A stretch of DNA of 64,000 nt from Microvirga lotononidis (GTDB taxonomy: Bacteria > Pseudomonadota > Alphaproteobacteria > Rhizobiales > Beijerinckiaceae): NCBI RefSeq assembly GCF_034627025.1, contig NZ_CP141050.1:248001-312000 (forward strand), given 5' to 3'. Positions 37,043 through 45,926 of the stretch are shown one piece after another (the stretch's first letter is position 1; each line of letters opens with the position of its first letter). The notes beneath the pieces are model-generated. The model searched no databases, was not told the DNA's origin, and saw only the letters and a list, made by a program, of their open reading frames with translations. The translations under genes were made by a program, and so were the position numbers.

Positions 37043-37338
37043 GGGGTTTGCTTCGGCGGTTGCGATACTTGCGGGAGCGGAGCCTGGGCTTCAGGCGACG
37101 GCTCTGGCTTCACGCTGGCGCTTAGAGTGACCTGACGGGAGCGGACGGCCGAACGCATTCTGGCATCGTTTGCAATTGTCTCAGATCGATGCCTCGCCTC
37201 CCCATTGTTAGGCGATGGTTTGGGTGTGGCTCTTAGTGGCGGTGGCTGGGGGATAACAGCCGAATGCATTATTCGTTCAGCGCAAGATGCGGTGATCCAA
37301 CTCAAAGTAAGGGCGGTAAACACCCCAAACTTATGCAT

Positions 37339-37602
37339 GCCCTTGCCATCTCCCCTGATCTGCTCATCAGGTTAGCGAAGAAAAACGATGCAGAGGAGGT
37401 CCCGCGTCAATTCGCGCTCGTAATGAACAGGATTATTGAAAGTAGTTGCGGAATGACGGTCTCATAACTGGTCTTTGATCTGCGTCCCAGAGCCGGTTTT
37501 CGCGTACGGGGTGGCTCATGGATTCCATCATCTGGCTCGCTGCACCCTACTTGTACCAGCCTGGATCATGTCGTCCGCTAAACCGATACTCAATCGGTCG
37601 GA
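37339..37602. other. Upstream region of the proline-rich gene
   Basis: About 260 bp without a supported gene; should hold the promoter of the split minus-strand gene. No clear motif seen. Confidence 0.35.
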
Positions 37603-38046
37603 TCAAGCCGCTTCAGCCATCGCACAGCGCATCACCAACGTGGTGTGTGTCTCCCGGACGATCTGGAAGCCATGCCGAGTGTAGAATCGAAGAGCAGGGT
37701 TATTCTTCAGCACGAACAGCGCCATCGACTTTGCCATCCTGCAACGCTCCTCCAGGAGCAACCGCATCACCCGTGAGCCAATTCCACGCCGCTGATACGC
37801 AGGAGAGATATAGAGTTGCTTCAGAAACAATTCGTCCTCGGCCTGTCGAAATTCAACCCACCCGATATCCCGGTCATCGAGCGTAATGATCATGGTATCG
37901 TTCGGATGCCATAGACTGGCAAACAGAGCCTCCTGGTCGACATCGACCCACTTCATCCAGGCACTTGCAAGAGGTCTGATCGCTTCGGTGTAAAGTCCGA
38001 GGGCAAAGGAATAGTCGTCCGAACAGGCCGGTCGGAAAGCAATCAT
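37603..38046 (-). CDS. GNAT family N-acetyltransferase
   Basis: 147 residues. LYISPAYQRRGIGSRVMRLL is the acetyl-CoA-binding motif A (Q-R-R-G-I-G); IGWVEFRQAEDELFLKQL and VLKNNPALRFYTRHGFQIV are the flanking strands and motif B. The substrate is not evident. Single gene. Confidence 0.9.
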   Translation of the reverse strand: MIAFRPACSDDYSFALGLYTEAIRPLASAWMKWVDVDQEALFASLWHPNDTMIITLDDRDIGWVEFRQAEDELFLKQLYISPAYQRRGIGSRVMRLLLEERCRMAKSMALFVLKNNPALRFYTRHGFQIVRETHTTLVMRCAMAEAA

Positions 38047-38514
38047 TGTGGGATCGGTTCAGGAATGCGGAGGTGGAAATCAGAGGGCGTGTCTTGAGCA
38101 GTTGCTTTTGAACTTCGCGTTGATCTCTTCTTACCACGAGGGATCAACACTGTGGAGTACAAGCGGGATTCCATGTGGGCTCTGTCGGCGTCACACGCTC
38201 AGCCCCGTTAATCTCGGCAATGATGCCAATGAGCTTCAGAAGAGCAGGCATGGGCGAGTTGGCAGAGGTGGAACCCATCAGTGGCGATCGAATTATTGAA
38301 ACATTCGGACCCTCTATTGATCCCCGCATTCCCCTTGTGCAGTGGGTCCAAGACTTGCGAGAGATTGCTCGATCCGGCGCTCATCCGAGCCGCCGGGTAC
38401 TTTTTTACATCCCTATACACACAGCCGACGCGTACTGCCGTACGATCCTGAATCTCAATGGCCAAGTTTTGCTGTTCAGGATAGATTCAAGCCGAATAGG
38501 CAAAAGCTTATCAG
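38047..38514. other. Region with no firm gene
   Basis: A plus-strand frame (38175-38594) runs into the receiver gene and has some protein-like texture (GELAEVEPISGDRIIETFGP, RVLFYIPIHTADAYCRTI), so a decayed or unusual gene is possible, but there is no family match and it overlaps a clear gene. Confidence 0.35.
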
Positions 38515-38892
38515 ATGACTACGCAGGCCAACGGCAAACCACTTGTGCTCGTTCTGGAGGACGAGGCCCTGATTGCGCTCAATCTTCAGGATGAGTTGCA
38601 GGACGCAGGCTATGGTGTAGCCGGTCCCTTCGTGACCTGTGCCGCTGCCCTGGAATGGCTCGGGACCAACTCACCCAACACAGCCATTCTGGATGCCACG
38701 CTCAAGGATGGTCCGTGCCGCGAGGTCGCTCTGGAGCTTAGCCGCCGTGAGGTGCCGTTCCTGATCTATTCAGGTCACCATGAGGACCGCCAGCTTCTAT
38801 CAGAGTTTGATCATGTGGTCTGGATTGAGAAGCCAGTTCCGTCTGCGGTTCTGGTCCAAGCCTGTCAGCAGCTTCTGGTCGGCTGCTACTAA
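38515..38892 (+). CDS. Single-domain response regulator
   Basis: 125 residues forming one CheY-like receiver: LVLEDEALIALNL (acidic pair E-D), TAILDATLKDG (phosphoacceptor Asp), IYSG (Thr/Ser position) and WIEKPVPS (Lys). All key residues are present. Such receivers often sit beside HWE kinases in alphaproteobacteria; the HWE kinase follows 82 bp downstream on the same strand, so they are a probable pair. Confidence 0.92.
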   Translation: MTTQANGKPLVLVLEDEALIALNLQDELQDAGYGVAGPFVTCAAALEWLGTNSPNTAILDATLKDGPCREVALELSRREVPFLIYSGHHEDRQLLSEFDHVVWIEKPVPSAVLVQACQQLLVGCY

Positions 38893-38919
38893 ATTTCAGG
38901 GGAAATCAGCCGCCTCGCT

Positions 38920-38944
38920 CGAACTAACATGGGTTAATCGCGTT
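38920..38944 (+). promoter_or_regulatory. Putative EcfG promoter of HWE kinase gene
   Basis: CGAAC, 16 bases, CGTT, ending 30 bp before the kinase start. Consensus is GGAAC-N16/17-CGTT; one mismatch at the first -35 base. Confidence 0.5.
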
Positions 38945-38974
38945 CCCACGGGTGGTCTCAGCGGTAACTGACGC

Positions 38975-40129
38975 GTGTTGAACGACAAATTGCTCCCAGC
39001 CTGGACAGAACGTGACCGGCTCGCATCTCTGCGCAGCTACCGGGTTCTCGACACGCCGCCAGAGTCAGAGTTTGACGATCTTGTGCAGCTTGCCGCCCGT
39101 GCCTGTGGGACGCCCATTGCCCTCATCAGCCTGATCGACGAGCGCAGGCAGTGGTTCAAGGCCGAGGTTGGACTGGGGGCGCGGGAGACGCCGCTCGACC
39201 GCTCGATCTGCCTCACGGCCATGCTTCAGCCGGGACTGACCATCGTCTCTGACCTCACGGAGGACCCTCGCTTCGCCCGCAATCCTCTGGTCGCAGGGGA
39301 GCCGTATTTGCGCTTCTATGCTGGAGCGGTGCTGCGAACGCCTGACGGAGTGCCGTTGGGTGCGCTGTGCGTTCTTGACTATGTTCCGCGTTGTGTAACC
39401 GAGGAGCCGGCATCCACCCTCACAATGCTGGCGCGACAGGTCATGTCACAACTGGAACTGCGCCGCGCCATTGCAGAGCGGGACGAGAAGCTGGAGGCTA
39501 GCCACCAGATCGAGCAGCGCCAAGCTTTGCTGGTTCGTGAGCTTCATCATCGGGTGAAGAATACGCTGGCCACGGTTCAGGCGCTGGTTGGAGCCACTGG
39601 CCGGTCCACCGGCAGCTTTGACGAGTTCTATCGCTCTTTCTCGAAGCGCGTCACATCCTTAGCGAAGACCCATAATCTCTTGACCGAGGACTACTGGCAA
39701 ACAGCCTCACTGCGAGAGATCGCCCTCAATGAACTCAAGCCGTTCGCCGAGAGCAGACAGCCCCGGTTCATGCTCCTGGGGCCACCCGTCGAGTTAGCGG
39801 CGGATTTGGCGGTGCCGGTTGGTATGGCCCTTCACGAATTGTCCACGAATGCTGTCCGGTACGGGGCACTGTCGGCTCCGACTGGCTACGTCCAGGTTCG
39901 GTGGAGTGTGGCCGAGAACGAGGGTGCCAGGACGCTCCATCTGGAGTGGAAGGAGTTCGGTGGTCCGCCCGTGAGCGAGCCGCAGCACCAAGGCTTTGGC
40001 TCGACCCTGCTTCAGCGGGTTCTACCCATGCAGTGCAACGCCGAAGTGGAAGTCCAGTATGACAAGGGCGGGCTTCGGTTTGCGATGGAAGCGCCGCTGG
40101 TCGAGCAGCGATTAGTCCCCGCTTACTGA
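38975..40129 (+). CDS. GAF-domain HWE-type sensor histidine kinase
   Basis: 384 residues from GTG 38975. GAF about 20-165 (LDTPPESEFDDLVQLAA, PIALISLIDERRQWFKA, GALCVLD). The dimerisation/phosphorylation helix has RELHHRVKNTLATVQALV with the phospho-His, typical of HWE/HisKA_2 kinases. ATP-binding: ALHELSTNAVRYGAL (N box) and QGFGSTLL (G box). No membrane span, so cytosolic. HWE kinases commonly feed PhyR in the general stress response; no PhyR is in this window. A likely EcfG promoter precedes it. Confidence 0.92.
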   Translation: MLNDKLLPAWTERDRLASLRSYRVLDTPPESEFDDLVQLAARACGTPIALISLIDERRQWFKAEVGLGARETPLDRSICLTAMLQPGLTIVSDLTEDPRFARNPLVAGEPYLRFYAGAVLRTPDGVPLGALCVLDYVPRCVTEEPASTLTMLARQVMSQLELRRAIAERDEKLEASHQIEQRQALLVRELHHRVKNTLATVQALVGATGRSTGSFDEFYRSFSKRVTSLAKTHNLLTEDYWQTASLREIALNELKPFAESRQPRFMLLGPPVELAADLAVPVGMALHELSTNAVRYGALSAPTGYVQVRWSVAENEGARTLHLEWKEFGGPPVSEPQHQGFGSTLLQRVLPMQCNAEVEVQYDKGGLRFAMEAPLVEQRLVPAY

Positions 40130-40160
40130 GGGCTGCCCCAGATAAAACGACGCGCCAAGA

Positions 40161-40361
40161 TCAGCCATTGGATTTCCTTCTCGCTCCGGCTGACTCTTTT
40201 CTCGGCGAGTTTTTAGCGGCGGGCTGCCGTTTTGGCTTGGTCATGTCATTCAAGATCGCCTTCTGCTGACGGTGCATCTCTGCCGTCCAGAAGCCACGGG
40301 CAGCACCCGCCCAAGTGTTTGCCGCACTCAGCCAAAGGCTCATCCAAGGGTTCTTCATCAT
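40161..40361 (-). CDS. Small hypothetical protein
   Basis: 66 residues, with GAGGAAGTCGAG before the ATG. N-terminal WMSLWLSAANTWAGAARGFW is amphipathic with several Trp, and the C-terminus is basic (KPKRQPAAKNSPRKESAGAR). This resembles short proteins common in Methylobacteriaceae; role unknown. Convergent with the kinase gene. Confidence 0.6.
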   Translation of the reverse strand: MMKNPWMSLWLSAANTWAGAARGFWTAEMHRQQKAILNDMTKPKRQPAAKNSPRKESAGARRKSNG

Positions 40362-40426
40362 CTCGACTTCCTCGATAAGTGGCCGCTATCTCGATGCTCA
40401 TTGGACGACTGAAAGGAACATCCCGA

Positions 40427-40804
40427 TCAGTAAGAATAGGATCGTCTCTGTGGAGCGAAGCTTCCGGTCTCGTCCGGATCGTACTGTCGGGGCTGGGACT
40501 GCCCTCGGTCCTGATAAGGATCGCGCTGACGGGCCACGCGGTCCTGTCCGCGCTGGCGGGCGATCCGTTCCTCTTGGATGCGTTGTTGCTCTAAACGTTC
40601 TTGCTTCTCGGCTTGACGCCTGCGCAGCACGCCGACTGCACAGCCCGCCGCAGCGCCCTTCCAACGATTTCCCACGGCAAAGTGGCCGATGATTGCACCA
40701 CCAAGACCATACTTCAGACATCCGCCCGGCTCGGCACGCGCCTGATTGGGACCATAAGCTCCGAGAACGAGCAGACTGGCAAGGGCGATGGCAACTTTCT
40801 TCAT
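40427..40804 (-). CDS. Exported glycine-zipper protein
   Basis: 125 residues from an ATG with GGAGACATAG upstream. Signal peptide ends ARAEP. A glycine-zipper-like segment (YGLGGAIIGHFAVG, KGAAAGCAVGVLRRRQA) is followed by a charged, Gln/Arg-rich helix and a disordered tail. Probably envelope-associated. A near-consensus EcfG promoter lies 24 bp upstream, divergent from the csbD promoter. Confidence 0.75.
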   Translation of the reverse strand: MKKVAIALASLLVLGAYGPNQARAEPGGCLKYGLGGAIIGHFAVGNRWKGAAAGCAVGVLRRRQAEKQERLEQQRIQEERIARQRGQDRVARQRDPYQDRGQSQPRQYDPDETGSFAPQRRSYSY

Positions 40805-40827
40805 CTATGTCTCCATGAGGGAGGAGT

Positions 40828-40852
40828 AACGCAGGTGGCAGAATCTGGTTCT
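40828..40852 (-). promoter_or_regulatory. Putative EcfG promoter of glycine-zipper gene
   Basis: On the minus strand AGAAC, 16 bases, CGTT: one mismatch to GGAAC-N16-CGTT, 24 bp from the start codon. Confidence 0.5.
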
Positions 40853-40893
40853 GCGGAGCAGCGCAACACCTATCCATGCGCGGCGGTGTCACA

Positions 40894-40918
40894 GGAACGA
40901 GCCTGACCGGACCTCGTT
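40894..40918 (+). promoter_or_regulatory. EcfG-type promoter of csbD
   Basis: GGAAC at 40894, 16 bases, CGTT at 40915: exact match to the alphaproteobacterial general stress response consensus, 45 bp before the CsbD start. Confidence 0.75.
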
Positions 40919-40963
40919 GCTTTGGTGGACACAGACTGGCGTCTATTGTTTCAGGAGATGGCT

Positions 40964-41134
40964 ATGGATAAGGACCGCGTGAAGGGCTCAGCGACCAACA
41001 TCGGTGGCAAGGCCAAAGAAGCTGCTGGTGACCTTACCGGCGATTCCAAGATGAAGAGTGAAGGCAAGATGGACCAAGCCAAAGGCAAGATCCAAAACGC
41101 TGTGGGCGGCATCAAGGACGCGTTCAAGAAGTAA
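40964..41134 (+). CDS. CsbD-family stress protein
   Basis: 56 residues from ATG 40964, AGGAG eight bases upstream. MDKDRVKGSATNIGGKAKEA and KMDQAKGKIQNAVGGIKDA are the family landmarks. CsbD proteins are small, hydrophilic and induced in general stress, with no known biochemical activity. The exact EcfG promoter upstream agrees. An IS6 element begins 7 bp after the stop. Confidence 0.93.
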   Translation: MDKDRVKGSATNIGGKAKEAAGDLTGDSKMKSEGKMDQAKGKIQNAVGGIKDAFKK

Positions 41135-41140
41135 GCCGCT

Positions 41141-41972
41141 GCGGGGTACTGTCAAGTTGGCCAGAGATCGGGTCTGTGGCAGGGTCTCGGGCATGAGCAT
41201 GATGTCCAATCCCTACTGGGGCTTCCGCTATCCGGCTGAAATCATCAACCAGGCAGTCTGGTTGTATCACTGCTTTAGTTTGAGCCTACGGGAGGTCGAG
41301 TTGATCCTGGCAGCGCGCGGAGTTGTGGTCAGCTACGAGACCATCCGCGAGTGGAGCCTGCGCTTCGGACGAACCTACGCCAAGACCCTCAAGCGGCGCC
41401 GGCCGCAACCCGGCGACAAGTGGTTTCTGGATGAGGTCTTTGTCCGCATCCGAGGCAAACTGCACTACCTCTGGCGGGCTGTTGACCAGCATCGAAATGT
41501 GCTCGATGTGCTGGTCCAGAGCCGTCGCAACGCGAAGGCGGCCAAACGGTTCTTCCGCAAGCTTCTGAAGGGATTGCGCTATGTACCGAGGGTCATCGTG
41601 ACGGATAAACTCGGATCCTATTGTGCCGCCAAACGCGAGATCCTCCCGGGCGTCGAGCATCGGCAGAGCCGATACCTGAACAACCGCTGTGAGGTCTCGC
41701 ACCAACCCACCCGACGGCGAGAACGCCCCATGAGGCGGTTCAAGTCAGTCCGGCACGCCCAGCAGTTCCTCGCCACTCACACTCCAATCCACAACCACTT
41801 CCAGCTCCGCCGTCATCGCCTCTCGGCCAGTGAGTACAGGACCACCCGCGATCGCGCCTTCCTCACCTGGCGCCATGCGACCGGCGTTGCCGTCGTGGGC
41901 TGATGTGGACTGACGTGAGGGCTGCACTTGCGGCCGCTTTGCTTCTTCGGCGCTAAGTTGACAATACCCCGC
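41141..41972 (+). mobile_element. Complete IS6-family element (about 832 bp)
   Basis: Left end GCGGGGTACTGTCAAGTTGG and the reverse complement of the right end agree at 17 of 20 positions. Contains one intact transposase. No 8-bp target duplication is visible. Confidence 0.85.
41193..41903 (+). CDS. IS6-family transposase
   Basis: 236 residues from ATG 41193. DDE residues: KWFLDEVFVRIRGK (Asp), VIVTDKLGSYCAAKREI (Asp), EVSHQPTRRRERPMRRFKS (Glu equivalent in CEVSHQ). FRYPAEIINQAVWLYHCFSL starts the domain. Intact, and clearly different from the interrupted copy at 25221. Confidence 0.92.
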   Translation: MSMMSNPYWGFRYPAEIINQAVWLYHCFSLSLREVELILAARGVVVSYETIREWSLRFGRTYAKTLKRRRPQPGDKWFLDEVFVRIRGKLHYLWRAVDQHRNVLDVLVQSRRNAKAAKRFFRKLLKGLRYVPRVIVTDKLGSYCAAKREILPGVEHRQSRYLNNRCEVSHQPTRRRERPMRRFKSVRHAQQFLATHTPIHNHFQLRRHRLSASEYRTTRDRAFLTWRHATGVAVVG

Positions 41973-42430
41973 GCGACCCACCTTCACCACGTCAACGCCA
42001 TGGCAGCGTGGAAAGTCGCAGCGAACGTCGCCGCTTGAACCTGTCACGCGGCCGAATTTGCCTCGATGTGCCCGATGCGGGTTAACGTGATAACACCGAC
42101 CTCTCTGAGCTACCAGACCACCGCTCGTCCCGACGACTTGCCCCTTGCGGGACAGCATCGGGATGTTCGATGCCAGCTCAAGAAGTTCGCTGCCAGGATC
42201 GAGAAGTATGCCCGGGAGCTACAGCGGAACAAGCATTCATAGAGCGATGTCCGGCGACATCCTGAAGATGATCCACTGCAGCTGCGGTGAACACTCCTTC
42301 ATCCATAAGGATTAGTCGTCTCTGCTGCCATCCGACCTAATTGCCGGAAGCTGAACTGCTGTTGTTTTAGCGAAAAAGCAACGCCATGATAGAATCATGA
42401 CTGTTCCTTCAATACGTACAGGAGGCCGGA
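41973..42430. other. Gene-poor stretch
   Basis: About 460 bp between IS6 and the phasin-like gene; only the weak small frame at 42075-42242 is noted. Confidence 0.4.
42075..42242 (+). CDS. Possible 55-residue protein or fragment
   Basis: ATG 42075 to TAG 42242. The C-terminal half (RCQLKKFAARIEKYARELQR) is a basic helix; the first part is not distinctive and no ribosome site is seen. It may be the end of an older gene. Confidence 0.25.
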   Translation: MRVNVITPTSLSYQTTARPDDLPLAGQHRDVRCQLKKFAARIEKYARELQRNKHS

Positions 42431-42733
42431 ATGCTGATGCAGACTCCCAGCCGATCCGGGGGACATGCCATCGATAGCAATCCAATCTCGCTCGTAGAAA
42501 TCCAGAGCTTTGAGGCTCCGGTCTCCTGGTTGCTTGCGAGCGCGTACCAGCAGGATCTTGTGGAGTTTCTGCTTCATCGCTGGAGAAAAGATATCCAAGC
42601 CGCCCAGGACTTGAGCGCCTGCAGGCGCTGGAGTGATCTAGTAGCGGCGCAGTTCAAGTGGGCTTGGGAGGCGCAACAGGATCACCGTACTGTCTTGGGT
42701 AAGATCCTGTTCCGCTCTTGGCGGGTTCACTGA
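42431..42733 (+). CDS. Phasin-like protein
   Basis: 100 residues, GGAGGCCGG before the ATG. The pattern LVEFLLHRWRKDIQAAQDL, CRRWSDLVAAQFKWAWEAQQ resembles phasin/granule-associated proteins (helical, F-x-x-x-R-x-x-x-D...A-Q-x-L...Q-x-x-W). Phasins coat polyhydroxyalkanoate granules. It is short for the family, so the call is tentative. Confidence 0.55.
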   Translation: MLMQTPSRSGGHAIDSNPISLVEIQSFEAPVSWLLASAYQQDLVEFLLHRWRKDIQAAQDLSACRRWSDLVAAQFKWAWEAQQDHRTVLGKILFRSWRVH

Positions 42734-42880
42734 CAACCGACGATGCTAAACTACACCTGTCGCCGCTTGTGCAAGCAGAGATGCGATCCACTTTTGAATC
42801 AGCGTCGAACGCTAACCTCTGAGCCGACTGCCACCAAATGTATGACGTTGCTGCAAATTCATAGCGGGGGCCGGGTCATC

Positions 42881-42900
42881 ATCAGCGCCGATTCTGACCC
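42881..42900 (+). repeat. Short interspersed repeat family C, copy 1
   Basis: ATCAGCGCCGATTCTGACCC; related to ATCGGCGCCGACGATGACCC at 43711 and ACGGCGCCGATCGTGACCC at 47044. All lie in gene-poor DNA and may be IS end scars. Confidence 0.4.
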
Positions 42901-43202
42901 TACCGGATTTCCATGTTGTGTCACTAAGCCAATCACAGCTGCGGCACCCAAACTACGTCAGAGCCAAACTTGGACGTCAATTGACAGTAGGAGAGCGTGA
43001 GGAACTGTGGAAGGTCAGTAGGAGGGCGTATCCGCGAGGGGAGGATCAAGCTCGATTGACGGCAGTGCAGCGAAAACCAAGGCCGTGGGTGAACTCGCTG
43101 CCCCCAGTTTCGGAGGCTCTCCTGGATCAGCCCGATGGGTCCTGGCCATTGGCGAGGGCGCACGGCATACTCGGTCCCGCAATGATTGGAGGGGTCGGGG
43201 AC

Positions 43203-43397
43203 ATGAGCACGCCACGCATTCTCGTTCTGTTGGGTGGGATTACCGTGGTCCTGCCGCTGTTCCTGTTCATGATCGCGGTGGCGCACAATCCGAATGTCAG
43301 CGGCAGCGTCATCTCGGTGATCTTCGGCGGCATCGTGTTCACAATCTTCCTGATTGGAGCGATCTTTGAGATCAAGCGGCTCATCGATAAACCCTGA
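43203..43397 (+). CDS. Small two-span membrane protein
   Basis: 64 residues from ATG 43203 with GGAGGGGTCGGGGAC upstream. Two hydrophobic segments (ILVLLGGITVVLPLFLFMIA and VISVIFGGIVFTIFLIGAIF) and a charged tail KRLIDKP. No family recognised. Confidence 0.65.
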   Translation: MSTPRILVLLGGITVVLPLFLFMIAVAHNPNVSGSVISVIFGGIVFTIFLIGAIFEIKRLIDKP

Positions 43398-44178
43398 CCG
43401 GTGTTATCAGACCACGACCTTCACTTGGGACCGCTCGTGCCTCGCGAGCCATAAGGATCTATAGGGCGGCCAGTGAGAGGGCTCCCTTGGGAGGAGATGA
43501 GCAAGCCCGATCGACGGTAGTGCAACTGAGCTTGGACTATGGGCGGAATGATTGCCCGGCAGTTCCTTTTGGTCTCTCCCATCAGCCTGTTGAGCACGTC
43601 CATGACGTTCAACCACTAGTGTGTGAATCGGCACCGAAGCTTCGACCCCTGCTTGGGGAAGCGCAACGCCTTGGTTGAGCGACCCAACCCAGAAATCCAG
43701 CGGGGTTACGATCGGCGCCGACGATGACCCCGCTGACGCCATGAATTCGCTAGCGACGTCATATGCCTAACTGCAAACGGCAAAAGGGTCTGCATTCGAT
43801 GCTGATTCACATCCGTAGACTTCAGCCCCATTTAGACCAATCCCGACGGGCTTCTTCAGGAGCATGACGGATCGTGCAGTCCTTCCGTGCTGCACTTGTA
43901 CTCGATCGCCAGGGCGTTCTGAGCGGCCTCCTCGATCAGGACGACCAATCAAAATTCGACTGGAGCGGGAATCCCTCGGATCACCTGACGGTCCACATGC
44001 CTTAACGCGAGGCGTGAATAATCATAGGCAAACCTGTCTCACTTTGACGCTTGGCTGAACCTGCGACAGATCCTGGCAAATTGGAAATCCTAAGTACTTT
44101 TGGTGGCGTGAGGCCAGAAGCGGACTTGTTGCAGAATGCGCCAGAGATTGCCCGCATCTGAAATCTCTGGCGGTTTTT
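43398..44178. other. Gene-poor region with repeat traces
   Basis: About 780 bp without a supported gene. Contains family C repeat at 43711-43730 and, near 43465-43515, about 50 bp resembling 43020-43070 (GAGGGC...GAGGA...CGAT(C/T)GACGG(T/C)AGTGCA). GCATTCGATGCTGATTCACA near 43791 resembles 47203-47220. Likely relics of mobile DNA. Confidence 0.45.
43711..43730 (+). repeat. Short interspersed repeat family C, copy 2
   Basis: ATCGGCGCCGACGATGACCC; see the copy at 42881. Confidence 0.4.
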
Positions 44179-45456
44179 CTAGAAATCACGGGGCGCGGGC
44201 AGGAGGAATGACCCCATTGCCTGGGAAGGCCGCAGGACAGGCTTTTCAGGCCCTTTGACCATGAATCGGGTGGCGGCTGGATCGAAGTCGAGTTCCAGGT
44301 CCATCGCGGCCTTGAGGGCTTCAGCGTTAGCCGGTCCATAGAGCCGGTCAAGAGACGCCGTATCGTCAGCGGAAACGAGGATTGAAAGGTCCGTCTTCTT
44401 GGCGGCTGCCGCCAGCTCTGTCATTCCCGAAATCGGCTCGGCCTGATCGGTGTTTGTGAAGATGAACACGGCTGCCCGCTGAGGCTTGCCGGCCGCCTGT
44501 TCGTTGCGGCCATGGATCGCCTCATCAATGATCTGCTGCCACAGGAGGCGTGTCAGGAGATTGTAGGCCGCGGCATGCTGGCCGTGTCGGGTCGGGCAGC
44601 ACACATAAACGGTCGCCGGGCCACTGATCTCGACCCCCACAGAGGTGCTGATTTTCCGGTGGGCCGCCCACTGGCCACGCGGATCGCCGGAAACCCAGGA
44701 GGTTTCGGGAGTATGGAAGGGCACCAGCCGTTGCACGATCGCGTCATGGATCACCCGGCGGCGCTCATCGGAAAGGGCCGCATAGGCGCGCAATTCGAAC
44801 AGTGCCCTCGGGCTCCCGGAGCTGTCGGCGGCGGCAACATAATCAGTAGCTCTATCGTCAAGACGGCGCTCGATGAGGGCCGTGCACAGCCCCATCAAGG
44901 TCGGCTCGGCTAGACGCAGTCCGCTGCCGTTCGCAACCTGAGCGGTGGCGAGCTCCAGAAGGCCCCAGAGAGCGGAGATCGCTTCCTGCTCGATGGTGTC
45001 ATTGCCATCGTTCGTTCTGATCTCTGGAATCCAGTCGTATCCTTCTGTCCCTTGGATGATGAACGCTTCCGCGATGTTGCGCAGCCGTCGGGAGCGGGTT
45101 TCCGGGTCGGTACCCAGATTGATGTCAGCGAGTGGATTATAAGAGCTCCCGCTGTGCCACCGAATACGTGAGACGGGTCCCAGTTTGGCTCGGGTCGCAG
45201 CCGTGAGGTCGTAAACCTCTCCGGTCGGGTCGTCGACGATGTAGCTGGCCGATGTGCCCCGCAGAAGGGTCGGGACGATCACCCTCTCCATCCGCTGGCG
45301 CGAACTGGCTCCGAGAAGAAGGGTATTGGCGTTCCGGGTTGTGCCGTGAGGAACGCCCCGGCGGTCCTCCCCGAGCGTGAGGATCGCCCCGTGGGGGGCG
45401 ATGATGACATCTTTCGGGAGTCCAAATCCAAAGAGTTTTTTGAGAAGGTCTTTCAC
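44179..45456 (-). CDS. VirD4/TraG-like protein lacking Walker motifs
   Basis: 425 residues from GTG 45456. The order of segments follows type IV coupling proteins: NANTLLLGASSRQRMERVIVPTLL where VirD4 has a P-loop, DPTGEVYDLTAATRAKLGPV (matching D-x-K-G-E...LTA), SSYNPLADI (matching R-W-N-P-L) and RAAVFIFTNTDQAEPISGM where Walker B should be. The P-loop Gly-Lys-Ser/Thr is absent (GASSRQR) and the Walker B acidic pair is replaced. No N-terminal membrane spans. A catalytically dead relative or adaptor is likely. No other conjugation gene is nearby. Confidence 0.7.
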   Translation of the reverse strand: MKDLLKKLFGFGLPKDVIIAPHGAILTLGEDRRGVPHGTTRNANTLLLGASSRQRMERVIVPTLLRGTSASYIVDDPTGEVYDLTAATRAKLGPVSRIRWHSGSSYNPLADINLGTDPETRSRRLRNIAEAFIIQGTEGYDWIPEIRTNDGNDTIEQEAISALWGLLELATAQVANGSGLRLAEPTLMGLCTALIERRLDDRATDYVAAADSSGSPRALFELRAYAALSDERRRVIHDAIVQRLVPFHTPETSWVSGDPRGQWAAHRKISTSVGVEISGPATVYVCCPTRHGQHAAAYNLLTRLLWQQIIDEAIHGRNEQAAGKPQRAAVFIFTNTDQAEPISGMTELAAAAKKTDLSILVSADDTASLDRLYGPANAEALKAAMDLELDFDPAATRFMVKGPEKPVLRPSQAMGSFLLPAPRDF

Positions 45457-45926
45457 GTGGTCTGATCCGTTCGGGTGGACAAGAAGGAGAAGGCGACTGA
45501 GAAATTCGAAATTCTGTTACACGGCAGAGGAGCACACAGGTCCACGTTTTGCAGAACTTTGCGGCAGGTTTTCGCAGGTAAGCGAGAACAACAACAGGCT
45601 CGGCGTCCATCGCTGGGGTACGCCACCCCGCTCGCACAGAATCTGCGACACAGCCCCTGATGGCCGCGGTCGCGAGCAGGCCAAGGCCGCTCAGATCGCC
45701 CGATATGAAAGGCGCTCCTGATGCTCGGGTTCTCATCAGGCCAAAAACACTCGCACTTGTCCAAGCCCACGGCAGGACTTCCGAACGTCCTGGAGCTCTT
45801 CGCGGCCGAAGGGGCGTCGTGGCTATCGCCGCCAGATACCGTGGGTGGACCGGCCTGAAATCGTCACATTCTTGCGCGACCTCGGGGGTGACGCTTCATT
45901 AACCATCCCTCCGCCCAAGGCCACCA
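45457..45926. other. Intergenic region, nothing recognised
   Basis: About 470 bp between the divergent VirD4-like and exported-protein genes; it should hold both promoters, but no clear motif was found. Confidence 0.4.

Larger units (their letters stand above)
35196..37338 (-). pseudogene. Proline-rich exported protein, split by IS256
   Basis: The 5' part starts at ATG 37338 with a signal peptide (FGVFTALTLSWITASCA) and continues proline-rich to the IS256 junction at 37043. The 3' part resumes at 35700 and ends at 35196, with repeated P-P-P-x-P-A-E-P units. Deleting the IS and one 8-bp target copy joins codons exactly: QTP from one side and ISREPPATV from the other, giving one 266-residue frame. 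The protein was probably periplasmic or cell-surface, with a flexible proline-rich region. Function unknown; the gene is now disrupted. Confidence 0.85.

Noticed and set aside
41133..41980. 8-bp target duplication of the intact IS6
   Set aside because: Flanking octamers AAGCCGCT and GCGACCCA do not match; the element may have arrived by cointegrate or lost one flank.
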